Shown here: positions 60,942-64,000 of the stretch, piece by piece
Layout: each line of letters opens with the position of its first letter
Position numbering within the stretch: position 1 is the stretch's first letter
Assembly (NCBI GenBank): GCA_021371935.1
Contig: JAJFVF010000005.1
Location: 1-64,000 of the forward strand
Length of the DNA: 64,000 nt
Direction of reading: 5' to 3'
From: a bacterium
GTDB taxonomy: Bacteria > Armatimonadota > UBA5829
Program-made: the position numbers and the translations under genes
Notes under the pieces: generated by a model
What the model was told of the DNA's origin: nothing
The model's database searches: none
Seen by the model: only the letters and a program-made list of their open reading frames with translations

Positions 60942-60972
60942 ATATTTATAACATTGGCAGAGGAGCAATCAA

Positions 60973-62469
60973 ATGAGAAGCACGCCTATCGGGTTGGTTA
61001 TGCTCAATGATGAGCGCGAGCACGTTTGGACACAGAACGTCAATGAAAATATGGCCGTGGTCGACAAGTGGGCGGCTATTATCCGAAAGGGCATGAGAAA
61101 TCAGGACGGCAGCGCGCCGGAAGTGATTACGGCGTCAAAGACTATCACATCGGTCAGAGTGGCTCAGGAAGTCGGAGAAGAACTGGCTCGGGCTAATGTA
61201 AAACAGCTTATTATGTGCTATAACGTCTGGAACTTCCCCTTCCTCGCCTGGCCTCTGGTAAACAGCCTGGGATCCGATATTCCAATACTCTCGCTGTCTA
61301 ACAACAACGGCAAATATCCCGGCAATGTGGGTCTGCTGGCAAGCGACGGTGCTTTGAGGCAGGCAGGCAGGCGTACCCATCGCATAGTCGGTGAGATTGA
61401 TGACCCGGAAGTCCAGAAAAACGTTTTCGCCTGGCTGAGAGCATCACAGGCAGCCACGACCATGAAAAATGAGGTCTATGGTCTCTACGGCGGCCACTCC
61501 ATGGGTATGGAGACCGGCTATTTCCATTTAACCCCCACCCTGAAAGCATTCGGCACGACTTGCTGTCAGATAGACCAATTGCAGCTTGTCGAGACAATGA
61601 AAACTATACCTCAAAAAGAGATCGAGGCCGGGCTAAAGTGGTTTGAGGAAATGCTCGGCGACCGGCTGCTCTATGACGGCAAGATGCTCACCCCGGAAAC
61701 CCTGAAGACCCAGATCGGGATATACCTGGCGATGGAGGCTGTCAACAAGGAAAAGGGGTTTGACTTCTGCGGTCTGAAGGGCCAGCGGGAGCTTACGGAA
61801 TATATATGCTTGGGCGATGTGCCTGAGATGATAATGAACGACCCATATGATTGGCGTGGACCCAAAGAGCCTACAGTCTGCGCCACTGAAGCTGATTCGT
61901 ACGCTGCGATAACGATGCAGTCGCTCAAATATATCAGCGGCGGTCTGCCGACCCTGTTTATGGATGTCCGGCTCTATCACCCAGAACTCGATATCTGGGA
62001 CTGGTGCAACTCCGGCAATCACTCATCATGGTATGCTTCCCGCAGCTATGACCCGAATGAAAACTTCAAGAAAATCACATTCCATCCGGCGCTGGAATTC
62101 TATTTCAAGGCTGGGGGCGCATCCGTTGAGTTCGATGCAGCGCCAGGCAAGATGACCTTCGCCAGGCTGGGACTGTGGGACGAGAAGCCGTTTATGGCGA
62201 TAGTGCCCGGCGAAGTTGTGGACCTGCCAGCCGAAGAGCGAAAGAGACTCAATGCGCAGACAGACCCGACATGGCCGCATGTGCATGCAAGGCTCGACTG
62301 CAGCTTCGACGAATTCCTGTCTGCTTTCCCGGCTAATCATGCTCATGGTGTCTATGGCGATGTGGTCAAAGAGCTTAACTACTACTGCGAGATAACAGGA
62401 ATCAGCCCGATAATCCTTGGTCCGAGACAGTCAGAGAGAATACTGCCCATTTGGGAAAGGGTCAAGTGA
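60973..62469 (+). CDS. L-fucose/L-arabinose isomerase-family enzyme
   Basis: Metal-dependent ketol isomerase of 498 residues. Visible family segments are LYGGHSMGMETGYFHLTPT near 172, the metal-site Glu in CGLKGQRELTEYICLGD near 265, CATEADSYAAITMQSLKYISGG near 300 with the second acid, and LFMDVRLYHPELDIWDWCNSGNHSSWYA near 328 with the His ligand. It is more like FucI-type isomerases than classic AraA. The next gene is a ribulokinase, so L-arabinose to L-ribulose is the favoured reaction; another aldose remains possible. ATG follows GAGGAG. Confidence 0.87.
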   Translation: MRSTPIGLVMLNDEREHVWTQNVNENMAVVDKWAAIIRKGMRNQDGSAPEVITASKTITSVRVAQEVGEELARANVKQLIMCYNVWNFPFLAWPLVNSLGSDIPILSLSNNNGKYPGNVGLLASDGALRQAGRRTHRIVGEIDDPEVQKNVFAWLRASQAATTMKNEVYGLYGGHSMGMETGYFHLTPTLKAFGTTCCQIDQLQLVETMKTIPQKEIEAGLKWFEEMLGDRLLYDGKMLTPETLKTQIGIYLAMEAVNKEKGFDFCGLKGQRELTEYICLGDVPEMIMNDPYDWRGPKEPTVCATEADSYAAITMQSLKYISGGLPTLFMDVRLYHPELDIWDWCNSGNHSSWYASRSYDPNENFKKITFHPALEFYFKAGGASVEFDAAPGKMTFARLGLWDEKPFMAIVPGEVVDLPAEERKRLNAQTDPTWPHVHARLDCSFDEFLSAFPANHAHGVYGDVVKELNYYCEITGISPIILGPRQSERILPIWERVK

Positions 62470-64000
62470 TGAAATACGCCCTGGGAATCGACTTTGGGAC
62501 ACTCTCTGCTCGCGCTCTGCTGGTGGATGTGGAAACGGGCAATGAGATTGCGACTAGCGTCTGTGACTATCCGAGCGGCGTGATTGACGACGTGTTGCCC
62601 ACATCAGGCGCAAAGCTGCCGCCGGACTGGGCACTTCAGGACCCTCGTGATTACCTGACATGCCTTGAAAAAGTCGTACGGAGTGTGATGGCAGATGCAA
62701 GCGCAAAGCCTGAGGATGTAGTCGGGATAGGTCTGGACTTCACAGCGTGCACGATATTGCCCATAGACAAAAATGGCGAGCCGCTGTGCTTCGACCCCAA
62801 GTGGGAAAAGAACCCGCATGCATGGGTCAAGCTCTGGAAGCACCATGCCGCTCAGCCGGAGGCGAACAAGGTAACTGAAGTTGCCCTGGCACGGGGTGAG
62901 ACTTTTCTAGACAGATATGGCGGCAAGGTTAGTTCCGAGTGGTTCTTCCCGAAACTCCTCCAGATACTTGATGAGGCCCCAGAAGTATATGCCGCAGCGG
63001 ATAAATTCATTGAAGCAGGCGATTGGATCGCCATGAAACTTACCGGCGTGGAGGCCAGAAGCGCATGCGCGGCGGGATATAAGTCTATGTGGGACAAACA
63101 GGAATGCTTTCCATCAAATGACTTCCTGCGCGCGCTGAACCCGCGGATCGAACGCATAATAGATGAGAAAATGAGCCGCAACATCCTGCCTGTCGGAACA
63201 AAGGCCGGCGAGCTGACCCCCATGATGGCGCAAACTTTGGGGATTGAACCGGGAACGGCTGTGGCGGTATCCGTAATAGATGCCCATGCCGCAATTCCAG
63301 CCGCCACTGTCACTAAAGACGGCACGATGGTGATAATAATGGGCACCAGCAGCTGCCATATCATTCTCGGCAGTCAGCCTAAGTGTGTCGAAGGCATCTC
63401 GGGGTATGTCGAGGACGGGGTCATACCTGGCTACTACGGTTTTGAAGCCGGGCAGTGCTGCGTGGGTGACCACTTCGCATGGTTTGTCGATAATTGCGTC
63501 CCGGCATCATATACCAACGAGGCCAGTTCACGTGGAATGGGCATACACGATCTGCTCATAGAAAAAGCCTCAAGGCTAAAACCCGGCGAAAATGGCTTGA
63601 TCGCACTGGACTGGTGGAACGGCAACAGAAGCGTTTTGGTCGACGCAGACCTCACCGGCATGATTGTCGGTATGAAGTTGGACACTAAACCTGAACACAT
63701 TTATCGAGCGCTGATTGAGGCGACTGCTTTCGGCACTAAGGTAATCATCGACGCCTTCGAGCGCGACGGCATAGCGGTAGATGAGATCGTCGCCTGTGGA
63801 GGTCTGGCGGAGAAAAACCATCTGCTGATGCAGATATATGCGGATGTCGCGAACAGAGAGTTCAAGGTGGCGGCATCGGCTCAGACATGCGCGCTAGGCT
63901 CGGCCATGTGGGGAGCAGTGGCAGCAGGCAGAGCAAAAGGCGGTTATGACAATATAACTCAGGCTGCGGAGAAGATGGCGGCTGTAAAGGATATCAGCTA
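62469..64000 (+). CDS. araB: L-ribulokinase, 3-prime end beyond the window
   Basis: FGGY-family kinase that phosphorylates L-ribulose. At least 510 residues are present and the frame is open at the window end; AraB proteins are about 550. Family marks are LGIDFGTLSARALLVDVETG at the N-terminus, GIGLDFTACTILPIDKNGEPLC near 85, KWEKNPHAWVKLWKHH near 115, VSVIDAHAAIPAATV and IIMGTSSCHIIL near 265-300, and IVACGGLAEKNHLLMQIYADV near 438. The ATG overlaps the isomerase stop as TGATG. The upstream isomerase supplies its substrate. Confidence 0.94.
   Translation, partial: MKYALGIDFGTLSARALLVDVETGNEIATSVCDYPSGVIDDVLPTSGAKLPPDWALQDPRDYLTCLEKVVRSVMADASAKPEDVVGIGLDFTACTILPIDKNGEPLCFDPKWEKNPHAWVKLWKHHAAQPEANKVTEVALARGETFLDRYGGKVSSEWFFPKLLQILDEAPEVYAAADKFIEAGDWIAMKLTGVEARSACAAGYKSMWDKQECFPSNDFLRALNPRIERIIDEKMSRNILPVGTKAGELTPMMAQTLGIEPGTAVAVSVIDAHAAIPAATVTKDGTMVIIMGTSSCHIILGSQPKCVEGISGYVEDGVIPGYYGFEAGQCCVGDHFAWFVDNCVPASYTNEASSRGMGIHDLLIEKASRLKPGENGLIALDWWNGNRSVLVDADLTGMIVGMKLDTKPEHIYRALIEATAFGTKVIIDAFERDGIAVDEIVACGGLAEKNHLLMQIYADVANREFKVAASAQTCALGSAMWGAVAAGRAKGGYDNITQAAEKMAAVKDIS

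Noticed and set aside
62852-63364. A 170-residue minus-strand protein inside ribulokinase
   Set aside because: The plus-strand frame encodes a complete FGGY kinase core, so the antisense frame is a shadow.

Overview
The window is dense, intact bacterial chromosome. Start codons are often GTG or TTG, Shine-Dalgarno sites are usually clear, and many short palindromic repeats sit between genes. The large type IV pilus cluster, several prepilin-like proteins with H..DG endings (DUF1559 style), the secreted carbohydrate-active enzymes and the Gram-positive-like gene neighbourhoods (glmU-prs-pth, alaS-ruvX-mltG, proA-nadD-LCP-rsfS) fit a member of Armatimonadota or a nearby phylum. This placement is inference; no rRNA gene is present to confirm it. 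No tRNA, CRISPR array or insertion sequence was seen.

Layout. 281-4077 (minus) is glmU-prs-pth-pgi, with a GlmU that lacks most of its acetyltransferase domain. 4208-8151 (plus) holds an unrecognised barrel-like protein, serS and a cysteine desulfurase gene. 8318-26149 (minus) is a type IV pilus cluster: pilB, pilT, pilC, prepilin peptidase, a small prepilin, three very large minor-pilin-like proteins and a 1523-residue secreted propeller protein in the place PilY1 holds in Pseudomonas. 26195-36189 (minus) carries aroE, yqeG, mltG, ruvX, a membrane phosphatase-like protein, alaS, a HicAB toxin-antitoxin pair, a GNAT, a tautomerase and a PfkB kinase.

37050-42027 is the most remarkable part. 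An ECF-type sigma factor is translationally coupled (TGATG) to a 1007-residue single-chain RNA polymerase-like protein. This protein runs from the core of the beta subunit straight into the core of beta prime. It keeps the catalytic Asp triad (DNDGD), the two active-site lysines of beta, the NRAPT and SGR motifs, the clamp coiled coil and the bridge helix. It lacks the beta N-terminal lobes, the flap, the beta prime zinc ribbon and the trigger loop. A small CxxC..CxxC protein and an orphan mraZ follow. This looks like a dedicated, miniaturised second polymerase with its own sigma factor.

42177-57576 holds a DedA protein, a B12-binding radical SAM protein overlapping galactokinase, a DUF1559-type prepilin, ribF, a secreted beta-helix protein, the proA-nadD-LCP-rsfS group, a TPR membrane protein, a GH15-like hydrolase and a low-complexity secreted protein. 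57668-64000 is sugar catabolism: a GH38 alpha-mannosidase divergent from a fucose/arabinose isomerase-family enzyme coupled to ribulokinase, which runs off the window.

Several families of dispersed palindromes are visible. They include an element whose copies supply the stop codon of both ribF and the LCP gene, a five-hairpin cluster with a shared loop motif, and heptad G-rich repeats between the pilus ATPase genes.
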